64,000 bases of DNA from Actinoplanes sp. DH11 (GTDB taxonomy: Bacteria; Actinomycetota; Actinomycetes; Mycobacteriales; Micromonosporaceae): the NCBI RefSeq assembly GCF_020873875.1, contig NZ_JAHWGU010000004.1, positions 1 through 64,000 on the forward strand, in the 5' to 3' direction. This document shows, piece by piece, positions 50,948 through 58,769 of this stretch. The translations under genes and the position numbers were made by a program. Each line of letters opens with the position of its first letter. Position 1 is the first letter of the stretch. The notes beneath the pieces were generated by a model. It was not told the origin of the DNA. It was given only the letters and a program-made list of their open reading frames with translations, and searched no databases.

Positions 50948-51876
50948 CGCAGCGCGCTCCTCTTCCGGGTGGCGAACAGGAAGATGTAGGACCCGACGAA
51001 GACCACCGCACCGAGCAGGAAGGAGATCGCCGCCGAGTAGTTGTACTGCTGGAACGAGAACGCCTGTTGGTAGGCGTACACGTTGGGCGTGTAGTGCTGG
51101 GTGATGGCGCCCGGGTTGAGCGGCTGAAGGATCAGCGGCTCGGTGAAGAACTGAAGCGTGCCCATGATGGTGAAGAGCGTGGCCAGGATCAGCGCCGAGG
51201 AGATCATCGGTGTTTTGATGCGGAGGGCGATCTGAACCTCTCCGGCCCCGTCGATCCGGGCGGACTCGTAGATCTCCTTCGGCACACCCTGCAACGCCGC
51301 GTACAGCACGATCATGTTGTAGCCGGCCCACTGCCAGGTGACGATGTTGCCGAGCGACGCCAGCACCGTGTCGGCGGCGACGAAGTTGACGCCCAGCGCG
51401 GAGAACGGGCCGATGCTGTCGCTGTAGAGGAAGCCCCACATCAGCGTGCCGATGACCACCGGCACCGCGTACGGCACGAAGGCGGCGAGCCGGAAGAAAC
51501 GGGAGAACCGCGAAGTGGCCGCATCGATCAGCAGCGCCGCGAGCAGAGCAATCCCGATCATCACCGGGGTCTGGATCAGGCCGAAGACGAGGACCCGGGC
51601 CACACCCTCACGGACCAGCGGGTCGTCGATCGCCTGCCGGTAGTTGTCGAAGAAGGCGAAGACCTCACCCTCGACGAGCGTGGAGCGATAGAGGCTGATC
51701 TTGAACGCGTACGCCATCGGCAGCAGCAGGAAGGCGACCAGCAGCACCGTGAACGGCAGTACGAAGAGCCACCCGGTGAACGTCTCGCGGGTGAGCGACC
51801 GCCGCTTCACACGTCCCGCCGGTGCGGGGCCCGCAGCCGCCGGAGCGGCCGCGGGCGTCGTCTGGAGCTCGGTCAT
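50944..51876 (-). CDS. Sugar ABC transporter permease (MalF type)
   Basis: 310 residues. A 35-residue Ala/Pro-rich cytoplasmic start is followed by six helices (WLFVLPFTVLLVAFLLLPMA first). The EAA loop is EIYESARIDGAGEVQIALRI. It forms the channel with the MalG-type partner. The ATG overlaps the binding-protein stop (TAATG). Confidence 0.92.
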   Translation of the reverse strand: MTELQTTPAAAPAAAGPAPAGRVKRRSLTRETFTGWLFVLPFTVLLVAFLLLPMAYAFKISLYRSTLVEGEVFAFFDNYRQAIDDPLVREGVARVLVFGLIQTPVMIGIALLAALLIDAATSRFSRFFRLAAFVPYAVPVVIGTLMWGFLYSDSIGPFSALGVNFVAADTVLASLGNIVTWQWAGYNMIVLYAALQGVPKEIYESARIDGAGEVQIALRIKTPMISSALILATLFTIMGTLQFFTEPLILQPLNPGAITQHYTPNVYAYQQAFSFQQYNYSAAISFLLGAVVFVGSYIFLFATRKRSALR

Positions 51877-53222
51877 TACTGAACCTTGAAGCCCTGCTGA
51901 GTGGCGTACTGGGTGATGTTGGCCTGCGCGGTGTCCAGCGCCGCAGTCCACGAGGTCTTGTTTTCGATCGCCTGGTTCAGCCCGGTGGTCAGCTGGTTGA
52001 AGTTGTAGCTGTTGAACGGGCTCCAGGCCAGCTCGCCGATCGCGTTGTAGGCGGGGACGAAGACCTCGTTGACCTTCTGCCCGCCGAAGAACTCGTACTC
52101 CTTCTTCAGGAAGGTGTCCGACTCCAGGATCGGCGTGGCGGTCGGGAAGAGGAACGCCTTGTCGATGCCGATCTTCCAGGCGTCGGTGTTCTTCGGACCG
52201 AAGATTTCCATGGCGACCTTGGCCGCGACATCCGGGTACTTGGCCTGGTCGGTCACCGCGAACGAGGAGCCACCCCAGTCGCCCTGCGCGTTGGCGCCGG
52301 CGGTCCACTGCGGCAGCGGAGCGGCTTTCCACTTGCCGGACGACTTGGCGGCGACGTTCTGAAGGTAACCGGGGCCCCAGCCGGCAGCGAGGTAGGTCGC
52401 GTACTTCTCGCCGCCCAGACCGTTGTAGAAGTCCGTGGTGTGGAAGGCCGTGGTGTCGACGAGACCGTCGTTCACCATGCCCTCCCAGTACTCGATGACT
52501 TTCTTGGCCTCGGCACTGTTGACGTTCACGCCGATGTTCCCCGGGGCGGCCACATCGTAGGCGTAGGGCTTGGCGCCGGCCTGCCAGAAGAGACCAGTCA
52601 TGAAGCCCCCGTCGTTGGCGCCGAAGTCGGTCATGAAGGTCTTGCCGCCGGCGGCAGTCTTCAGCTTCTCCGCCTGCTGCCGGTACTCGTCCCAGGTGGT
52701 CGGGACGGTGAGGCCGTACTCCTTGAAGATGTCCTCGCGGTACAGCATCGCCATCGGGCCCGCGTCGACCGGGATGGCGTAGACCGAGTCACCGGAGCTG
52801 ACCTGCTTCCACGCCCAGTCGACGTAGTCGCCCTTGACGTCGTTGGCGCCGTACTTGCCGAGGTCGACGAGGTGCTTGGTGAGCTGGAAGGTGGGAATCT
52901 CCTGCAGTTCGAGCTGCACCACGTCGGGCGCACCCTTGCCGGCCTTCAGCGCGGTCTGGAGCTTGGTGTACTGGTCCTGCCCGGTGCCCGCGTTGGTCCA
53001 CTCGATCTTGATATCGGTGTGGGTCTTGTTGAAGAGGTCCACCACGGCTTGGAACTCCGGGTACCACGCCCACACCTTGACGGTGACCGGACCGCTCGGC
53101 TTCTCAGGGGTCGCGCTCTCCTCACCGCTGCTGCAACCGGTCAGCGCAAGAGCCGTAGCCGCGACGGCCGCCACAACCGATCGCCGCGTGGCACGCCGTG
53201 CGCTAAGTTTGGTGACGTTCAC
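51876..53222 (-). CDS. Sugar-binding lipoprotein of ABC importer
   Basis: 448 residues. Lipoprotein signal with lipobox ALALTGC, Cys30 as lipid anchor. The mature protein is a cluster B (MalE-like) solute receptor: VKVWAWYPEFQAVVDLFNKT, APDVVQLELQEIPTFQLTKH, DAGPMAMLYREDIFKEYGL. With abfA in the operon the ligand is probably an arabinose-containing oligosaccharide. The promoter region contains the LacI palindrome about 165 bp upstream. Confidence 0.92.
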   Translation of the reverse strand: MNVTKLSARRATRRSVVAAVAATALALTGCSSGEESATPEKPSGPVTVKVWAWYPEFQAVVDLFNKTHTDIKIEWTNAGTGQDQYTKLQTALKAGKGAPDVVQLELQEIPTFQLTKHLVDLGKYGANDVKGDYVDWAWKQVSSGDSVYAIPVDAGPMAMLYREDIFKEYGLTVPTTWDEYRQQAEKLKTAAGGKTFMTDFGANDGGFMTGLFWQAGAKPYAYDVAAPGNIGVNVNSAEAKKVIEYWEGMVNDGLVDTTAFHTTDFYNGLGGEKYATYLAAGWGPGYLQNVAAKSSGKWKAAPLPQWTAGANAQGDWGGSSFAVTDQAKYPDVAAKVAMEIFGPKNTDAWKIGIDKAFLFPTATPILESDTFLKKEYEFFGGQKVNEVFVPAYNAIGELAWSPFNSYNFNQLTTGLNQAIENKTSWTAALDTAQANITQYATQQGFKVQ

Positions 53223-53386
53223 TGGGTCCTCACAGACAAGTAGATGCGTATCCAGTCGATCAGATCTGGCCCCTGCTCAGGGCCAGGGAGCCGGCCTCCG
53301 GTGCTGGCACACCGGGGGTCGGCCGACAAGCCGAAAGTCGCGCGTCGAACAGTGCCTTACTGCTGCGGCACACTCTGTTGCTACGC

Positions 53387-53404
53387 TTTTGCAGCGCTGC
53401 AAAA
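53387..53404. promoter_or_regulatory. LacI-family operator
   Basis: A perfect 18-bp palindrome TTTTGCAGCGCTGCAAAA with the central CG pair typical of LacI/GalR operators. It sits in the gap between the divergent binding-protein gene and lacI-type gene, so it can control both. Confidence 0.8.
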
Positions 53405-53480
53405 CACAGCATGCACGCGCCCCACAATGACGGCAAGGGGTAACCTGCCGGAAACTTGAGGCGGGCAAAGGGGGGGCGCA

Positions 53481-54512
53481 ATGCGTCGAGAAGTCACTCT
53501 CCGTGACGTTGCGGAGCTGGCCGGCGTATCAAGCCGTACCGTCTCCAACGTCGTGAACGGTTACGCCAACGTCACCGACCGGACCAAGGAGCGCGTTCAA
53601 CGCGCGGTCGAGCAACTCGGATACCGGCCGAACGTGCTGGCCCGGAACCTGGCGCAGGGCCGGTCCGGTCAGATCGCCCTGGTCGTGCCGTACCTGGACA
53701 CGCCGTACTTCGCCGAGCTGCTGCAGAGCGTGATCCGGGCGGCGCGCATCAGCGGCTACAACGTGCTCATCGACCAGACCGACGGCGACCCCGAGCACGA
53801 GCGTGGCTTCATCGCCCACGGCTCGCGCCGGCTGCTCTTCGACGGCGTCATCTTCAGCCCGCTCGGCCTCGACCAGCAGGCGCTTGCCGACCGGGACCCG
53901 GCGCTGCCGCTCGTCATCCTCGGCGAGCGGACCAGCGACGGCACCTTCGACCACGTCGGCATCGACGACGTCGCCGCCTCCCGGCAGGCCACCGAACACC
54001 TGCTCGACCTGGGCCGGCAGCGGGTGGCCGCGATAGGCGACCAGCCGTACGCCACCGGCGAGGCCGCCCAGCTGCGCACCCGCGGGTTCCGGGAGGCGCA
54101 CACCGCCCGCGGGCTACCGGTGCACGAGGACCTGATCATCGGCACGCCGCGGTTCAACCGGCCCGACGGCGCCCGGGCGATGGCCCGGCTGCTCGACCGG
54201 GAAGACCCGCCGGACGCCGTCTTCTGCTACAGCGACCTGGTCGCGCTCGGCGCCATCCACACCATCGTCGCGCGCGGCCTGCGGGTGCCCGAGGACGTCG
54301 CGGTGATCGGTTACGACGACATCGAGGACGGTGCGTACTCCAACCCCAGCGTCACCACGATCTCGCCGGACAAGGAGTGGATCGCGACCACGGCGGTGGA
54401 GCGCCTGCTGCTGCGCATCACCAGCAGCACCCCACCGCCGGGCCTCGAACTGCGGGCGCCGCACCGGTTGATCGTGCGGGAGAGCACCACCGGGCGGGCT
54501 CGGCGGGGCTAG
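53481..54512 (+). CDS. LacI-family transcriptional regulator
   Basis: 343 residues. The N-terminal HTH and hinge are TLRDVAELAGVSSRTVSNVV and GYRPNVLARNLAQGRSGQIA. The periplasmic-binding-like effector domain has VVPYLDTPYFAELLQSV, GVIFSPLGLDQ, DHVGIDDVAAS and VIGYDDIEDGAYSNPSVTTI. It probably represses the arabino-oligosaccharide uptake operon and itself through the adjacent palindrome and is released by a sugar. Its stop overlaps the small MFS subunit gene tail-to-tail by 4 bp. Confidence 0.92.
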   Translation: MRREVTLRDVAELAGVSSRTVSNVVNGYANVTDRTKERVQRAVEQLGYRPNVLARNLAQGRSGQIALVVPYLDTPYFAELLQSVIRAARISGYNVLIDQTDGDPEHERGFIAHGSRRLLFDGVIFSPLGLDQQALADRDPALPLVILGERTSDGTFDHVGIDDVAASRQATEHLLDLGRQRVAAIGDQPYATGEAAQLRTRGFREAHTARGLPVHEDLIIGTPRFNRPDGARAMARLLDREDPPDAVFCYSDLVALGAIHTIVARGLRVPEDVAVIGYDDIEDGAYSNPSVTTISPDKEWIATTAVERLLLRITSSTPPPGLELRAPHRLIVRESTTGRARRG

Positions 54513-54658
54513 TTGCCGAACAGCTTCGCCGCCGTGATCACGGTCTGCACGACGCCGTAGCCGAGGAGGACGCTCACCAGCGCCCAGGAGAAGAAGAGCC
54601 GCATGCTCTGGCTGCCCTCCACCGGAACCGAAGAGCCACGCTCGTTTCGCTCGGTCAT
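54509..54658 (-). CDS. MFS transporter small subunit
   Basis: A 49-residue protein with a hydrophilic N terminus (MTERNERGSSVPVEGSQSM) and one membrane helix (LFFSWALVSVLLGYGVVQTV) ending in ITAAKLFGN. Single-helix proteins of this form accompany OFA-type MFS transporters in actinobacteria. The ATG overlaps the transporter stop (ATGA), so both are made from one transcript. It is easily missed because of its length. Confidence 0.75.
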   Translation of the reverse strand: MTERNERGSSVPVEGSQSMRLFFSWALVSVLLGYGVVQTVITAAKLFGN

Positions 54659-56043
54659 GCCGCGACCTCCTCCTTCGTGGCCGGCTCGTGGTATTTCTCC
54701 GGCACCGGGCGCACCAGCAGGTTCGCGGCGAACCCGACGGCGAGCAGGGCGACCATGGTGAACAGCGCCGGCCGGTACGCGTCAGCGGTGAGCGTGCCCG
54801 GCTTGCCCTGCGCGTCCAGGAACCCGTTGATGATCAGCGGACCGGCCACCCCGGCGGCGGACCACGCGGTCAGCAGCCGGCCGTGGATCGCGCCCACCTG
54901 GTACGTGCCGAACAGGTCACGCAGGTAGGCCGGGATGGTCGCGAACCCGCCGCCGTAGAACGACAGGATCACGCCGGCCAGCAGCACGAACAGCGCGGTC
55001 GCGGCCGGGCCGAAGAGGGCCAGCAGGGTGTAGAGCACCATGCCGCCGCCCAGGTAGATCATGTAGATCGGCTTGCGGCCGATCAGGTCCGAGGTCGACG
55101 ACCAGACGAACCGGCCCGCCATGTTGAACAGCGACAGCACGCCGACGAAACCGGCCGCCGCGGTGACCGCCACGGTCGAGGTGCCGCCGTCCCGGAAGAA
55201 GTCCTGGATCATCGGACTGGCCTGCTCGAGGATACCGATGCCGGCCGTGACGTTGCAGAACAGCACGATCCAGAGCAGCCAGAAGGCGCGGGTCCGGATG
55301 GCGTTGGCGGCCGAGATCTGCGCGGTCGTGACGAGCGGCTTCTCGCGCACCGAGGCGGGGTCCCAGTCCGCCGGCCGCCACCCCTCCCGCGGCACCCGAA
55401 TGTTGACCACACCGAACATCATGATCACGAAGTAGCCGAGGCCGAGGGTGACGAAGAGGGCGGTCAGCGCGCCGCCGTCGGCCACCGAGGTCGCGACGTT
55501 CGGGTCGTAACCGCTGTCGTAGAACGACATCAGCTGCCGGGAGAGCGGTCCGGCGACGAGCGCGCCCCCGCCGAACCCCATGATCGCCAGGCCGGTGGCC
55601 AGGCCGGGACGGTCCGGGAACCACTTGATGAGGGTGGAGACCGGTGAGATGTAGCCGATGCCGAGCCCGATGCCGCCCAGCACGCCGTACCCCAGATAGA
55701 GCAGCCAGAGCTGCGAGGTGGCGATGCCCAGGGCGCCGACCAGGAAGCCGGTGGTCCAGAAGGAGGCGGAGACGAACATCGCCTTGCGGGGGCCGTTCGC
55801 CTCCACCCAGGTGCCGCCGACCGCGGCGGAGAGCCCCAGCATCACGATCGCGATGCTGAAGATGACGCCGATCGCGGTCTGGCTGGTGTCGAAGTGCTGG
55901 ACGAGGGAGTTCTTGTAGACGCTTGTGGCGTACACCTGGCCGATGCAGAGGTGTACCGAGAGCGCGGCAGGCGGGATGAGCCAGCGGCTGTACCCCGGTG
56001 GAGCAACGGTGTGCTCGCGGTCCAACGCGGATAGGAGGGCCAT
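54655..56043 (-). CDS. OFA-family MFS transporter (oxalate/formate antiporter type)
   Basis: About 462 residues from ATG 56043 (GTAGGG upstream; 56061 is an alternative). Twelve membrane helices, with family segments HLCIGQVYATSVYKNSLVQ, GGIGLGIGYISPVSTLIKWF, RPGLATGLAIMGFGGGALV and LYTLLALFGPAATALFVLLA. OFA members exchange oxalate, formate, lactate or similar monocarboxylates. It is coupled to the small single-helix subunit downstream. The true substrate is not evident. Confidence 0.85.
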   Translation of the reverse strand: MALLSALDREHTVAPPGYSRWLIPPAALSVHLCIGQVYATSVYKNSLVQHFDTSQTAIGVIFSIAIVMLGLSAAVGGTWVEANGPRKAMFVSASFWTTGFLVGALGIATSQLWLLYLGYGVLGGIGLGIGYISPVSTLIKWFPDRPGLATGLAIMGFGGGALVAGPLSRQLMSFYDSGYDPNVATSVADGGALTALFVTLGLGYFVIMMFGVVNIRVPREGWRPADWDPASVREKPLVTTAQISAANAIRTRAFWLLWIVLFCNVTAGIGILEQASPMIQDFFRDGGTSTVAVTAAAGFVGVLSLFNMAGRFVWSSTSDLIGRKPIYMIYLGGGMVLYTLLALFGPAATALFVLLAGVILSFYGGGFATIPAYLRDLFGTYQVGAIHGRLLTAWSAAGVAGPLIINGFLDAQGKPGTLTADAYRPALFTMVALLAVGFAANLLVRPVPEKYHEPATKEEVAA

Positions 56044-56053
56044 GGCGGGCGCC

Positions 56054-56995
56054 CTACCCATCGTGATCAGTCGATAAACCCTCCCGGTCGGCCCACTCCA
56101 GCAGTGTGTCCAGCGAAAACGCGTGATCGTCGATGGTGGCGTGCAGGTCGCCGAGCGCGGCGAAACGCGCCGGCACGGTCCGGATGGTCAGGTCCCCCGG
56201 CTCGACGTCGGGGATCTCGTCCCAGGTCACCGGGGTGGAGACCGTCGCCGCCGGCACGCCGCGCACCGAGTACGCACTGGCGATGGTGTGGTCCCGCGCG
56301 TTCTGGTTGTAGTCGATGAACAGCGCCGCCGGGTCGCGGTCCTTGCGCCACCACGTGGTGGTCACGTCGTCCGGCGCCCGCCGCTCCACCTCCCGGGCGA
56401 ACGCGAGCGCCGCCCGGCGCACCTCGGCGAACCCCCAGCGCGGCTCGATCCGCACGTAGACGTGCAGGCCCTTGCCGCCGGAGGTCTTCGGATAGCCGGT
56501 GATGCCCAGGTCGTCGAGCACCTCGCGCACCACACCGGCGACCCGGCGCACCGTGCCGAACGGGCAGTCCGGCATCGGGTCCAGGTCGATCCGCCACTCG
56601 TCGGGCCGCTCGGTGTCGGCCCGCCGCGAGTTCCACGGATGGAACTCCACGGTGGACATCTGCACCGCCCAGATCACGTCGGCCGGTTTGGTCACGCAGA
56701 GTTCGTCGGCGTACCGGTTGTAGCGCGGGAACTTCACCCGGACCGTCTCCAGCCAGGGCGGCGCGCCGTTCGGCACCCGTTTCTGATGCACCTTCTCCCC
56801 GGCCAGGCCGTCCGGGAAGCGGTGCAGCATGCAGGGCCGCTCCCGCAGCGCCCGGACGATCCCGTCGCTCACCGCCAGGTAGTACTCGACCAGGTCGAGC
56901 TTCGTGGCGCCGAGCTCCGGGAAGTAGACCCGGTCCGGGTTGGAGACGCGGACGTCGTGGTCACCGACTTCGACGACGGTGGCTTTACCGGCCAT
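56054..56995 (-). CDS. LigD-type NHEJ polymerase domain protein
   Basis: 313 residues, a stand-alone LigD polymerase/primase domain. Marks: VSNPDRVYFPELGATKLDLV, LHRFPDGLAGEKVHQKRVP, the catalytic Asp pair in DEWRIDLDPMP, TSGGKGLHVYVRI, WWRKDRDPAALFIDYNQNAR and YSVRGVPAATVSTPVTWDEI. It adds ribo- or deoxyribonucleotides at double-strand breaks. Ligase and nuclease domains are absent and would be separate genes. The start at 56995 skips a non-conserved upstream extension. Confidence 0.9.
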   Translation of the reverse strand: MAGKATVVEVGDHDVRVSNPDRVYFPELGATKLDLVEYYLAVSDGIVRALRERPCMLHRFPDGLAGEKVHQKRVPNGAPPWLETVRVKFPRYNRYADELCVTKPADVIWAVQMSTVEFHPWNSRRADTERPDEWRIDLDPMPDCPFGTVRRVAGVVREVLDDLGITGYPKTSGGKGLHVYVRIEPRWGFAEVRRAALAFAREVERRAPDDVTTTWWRKDRDPAALFIDYNQNARDHTIASAYSVRGVPAATVSTPVTWDEIPDVEPGDLTIRTVPARFAALGDLHATIDDHAFSLDTLLEWADREGLSTDHDG

Positions 56996-57005
56996 CCTCG
57001 GAACA

Positions 57006-58727
57006 TTAGCCCAGCCAGGCCTCGTCAAGGTCGAGAAGCAGGGTGTCACCCGAGTCCAGAAGATCCAGCATCGGCCCGATCCGGGGCAGTTCGTGGCCGA
57101 CGAAGTACCGGGCGGCCAGGCGCTTGCCGTCGTAGAAGTCGCCGTCCTTGCCCTCGGCGGCGCGCCACTGCTCCAGCCACAGCCACGCGATCACCAGGTG
57201 CCCGGCGGCGTCGAGATAGGCCGTCGCGTTCACCAGCGCACTCGCCGGATCACCGGCGGCCCACAGCTTCGCCGTGGTCCGGGCCAGGCGGTCGGCAGCC
57301 TCCGCCACCGGCTTCCCGAGATCCTCGGGTACGGCCGACGCGGTGCCCCGGATCCGGTCGAGCAGCAGGGCCAGTCCCGCGCCGCCCTTCATGGTCACCT
57401 TGCGGCCCAGCAGGTCGAGCGCCTGGATGCCGTCGGTGCCCTCGTGGATCGAGTTGAGCCGATTGTCCCGGTAGAACTGCTCGACCGCGTACTCGCGGGT
57501 GTAGCCGTACCCGCCGTGCACCTGGATGGCGTGGTCGTCGGCGAGCCGGCACCACTGCGACGGCCAGGCCTTGACGATCGGGGTGAGCACGTCGAGGAGC
57601 AGCTGGTTCTCCTCGGACGGCTCGTCGACCAGCTTCGCCGCGTAGAGGACCAGGGCCAGGCCGCCCTCGACGTACGACTTCGAGGCGAGCAGCATCCGGC
57701 GCACGTCCGGGTGCCGGATGATCGGCACCGCCGGGGCCGAGGGGTCCTTGTCCGCGGCCGGACGGCCCTGCGTGCGTTCCTTGGCGTAGTCGAGGGCGTG
57801 CAGGTACCCGGTGTACCCGAGGGCCACCGCGCCGGCGCCGATGCCGATGCGGGCCTCGTTCATCATGTGGAACATGATCGCCAGGCCCCGGCCCTCCTGC
57901 CCCACCAGGTAACCCGTCGCGCCGTCGAAGGCGAGCACCGTGTTGGTGGTCCCCCGGTAGCCCATCTTGTGGTTGAGCCCGGCCAGGGTGACACCGTTGC
58001 GCTCGCCGGTGTCCAGGTCCTTCTTCGGCACGATGAAGAGCGAGAGGCCCTTCACCCCGGCCGGCGCGCCCTCGACCCGGGCCAGCACCAGGTGCACGAT
58101 GTTCTCGCTGAGCTCGTGGTCACCGGCCGAGATCCACATCTTGCTGCCGGTGATCCGGTAGTTCTCGCCGTCCCGGACGGCCTTCGTGGTCACGTCCGAC
58201 AGCGACGATCCGGCCTGCGGCTCGGACAGGCACATCGTGCCGGTGAACCGGCCCTCCAGCATCGGGTGGACGAATCGGGTGATCTGCTCCGGGGTGCCGT
58301 GCGCCAGCAGCAGGTGCGCGTTGGCCGAGGTGAGCATCGCGTACGAGCTGGTGCCGGTGTTGGCGGCCTGGAACCAGAGGAAGCAGGCCCGCTGCACGAC
58401 AAGCGGCAGTTGCAGCCCGCCGTGCTCGGCGTCGACGGTCCCGGCGATCAGCCCGGACTCGGCGAAGACCTTGAGCGCCTTCGCCACCTCCGGGATGATC
58501 TCCACCCGCTCGCCGTCGAAGGTCGGCTCGTGGAGGTCGTTCTTCCGGTTGTGCGGTGCGAAGTCGCGCTCGGCGATCCGCTGCGAGACGTCCAGGAACG
58601 CATCGAACGTCTCGCGGGAATGGTCGGCGTACCGCTCGCGCGCCGTCAGCGACTCCACATCGAGCCATTCGTAGAGCAGAAACGCGAGATCACGCCGGGA
58701 GAGCACCTTGGACACCGCAGCCACCAC
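57006..58727 (-). CDS. Acyl-CoA dehydrogenase
   Basis: 573 residues (GTG 58727). FAD-dependent alpha,beta-dehydrogenase of acyl-CoA. FAD segment: GTMCLSEPQAGSSLSDV and YRITGSKMWISAGDHEL. The C-terminal helical domain has VHGGYGYTREYAVEQFYRDN and SIHEGTDGIQALDLLGRK, followed by a 140-residue extra domain typical of the long AidB/DUF1974-like actinobacterial group. No partner beta-oxidation genes adjoin. A palindrome upstream may be its operator. Confidence 0.9.
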   Translation of the reverse strand: MVAAVSKVLSRRDLAFLLYEWLDVESLTARERYADHSRETFDAFLDVSQRIAERDFAPHNRKNDLHEPTFDGERVEIIPEVAKALKVFAESGLIAGTVDAEHGGLQLPLVVQRACFLWFQAANTGTSSYAMLTSANAHLLLAHGTPEQITRFVHPMLEGRFTGTMCLSEPQAGSSLSDVTTKAVRDGENYRITGSKMWISAGDHELSENIVHLVLARVEGAPAGVKGLSLFIVPKKDLDTGERNGVTLAGLNHKMGYRGTTNTVLAFDGATGYLVGQEGRGLAIMFHMMNEARIGIGAGAVALGYTGYLHALDYAKERTQGRPAADKDPSAPAVPIIRHPDVRRMLLASKSYVEGGLALVLYAAKLVDEPSEENQLLLDVLTPIVKAWPSQWCRLADDHAIQVHGGYGYTREYAVEQFYRDNRLNSIHEGTDGIQALDLLGRKVTMKGGAGLALLLDRIRGTASAVPEDLGKPVAEAADRLARTTAKLWAAGDPASALVNATAYLDAAGHLVIAWLWLEQWRAAEGKDGDFYDGKRLAARYFVGHELPRIGPMLDLLDSGDTLLLDLDEAWLG

Positions 58728-58748
58728 CGTTCGCCGGAAAGAACTCCT

Positions 58749-58763
58749 TGCACACAGTGTGCA
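58749..58763. promoter_or_regulatory. Candidate operator upstream of acyl-CoA dehydrogenase
   Basis: TGCACACAGTGTGCA, two 7-bp arms around one central base, centred 29 bp upstream of the GTG. Symmetry and position fit a TetR/FadR-type repressor site. Confidence 0.4.
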
Positions 58764-58769
58764 CTAAGT

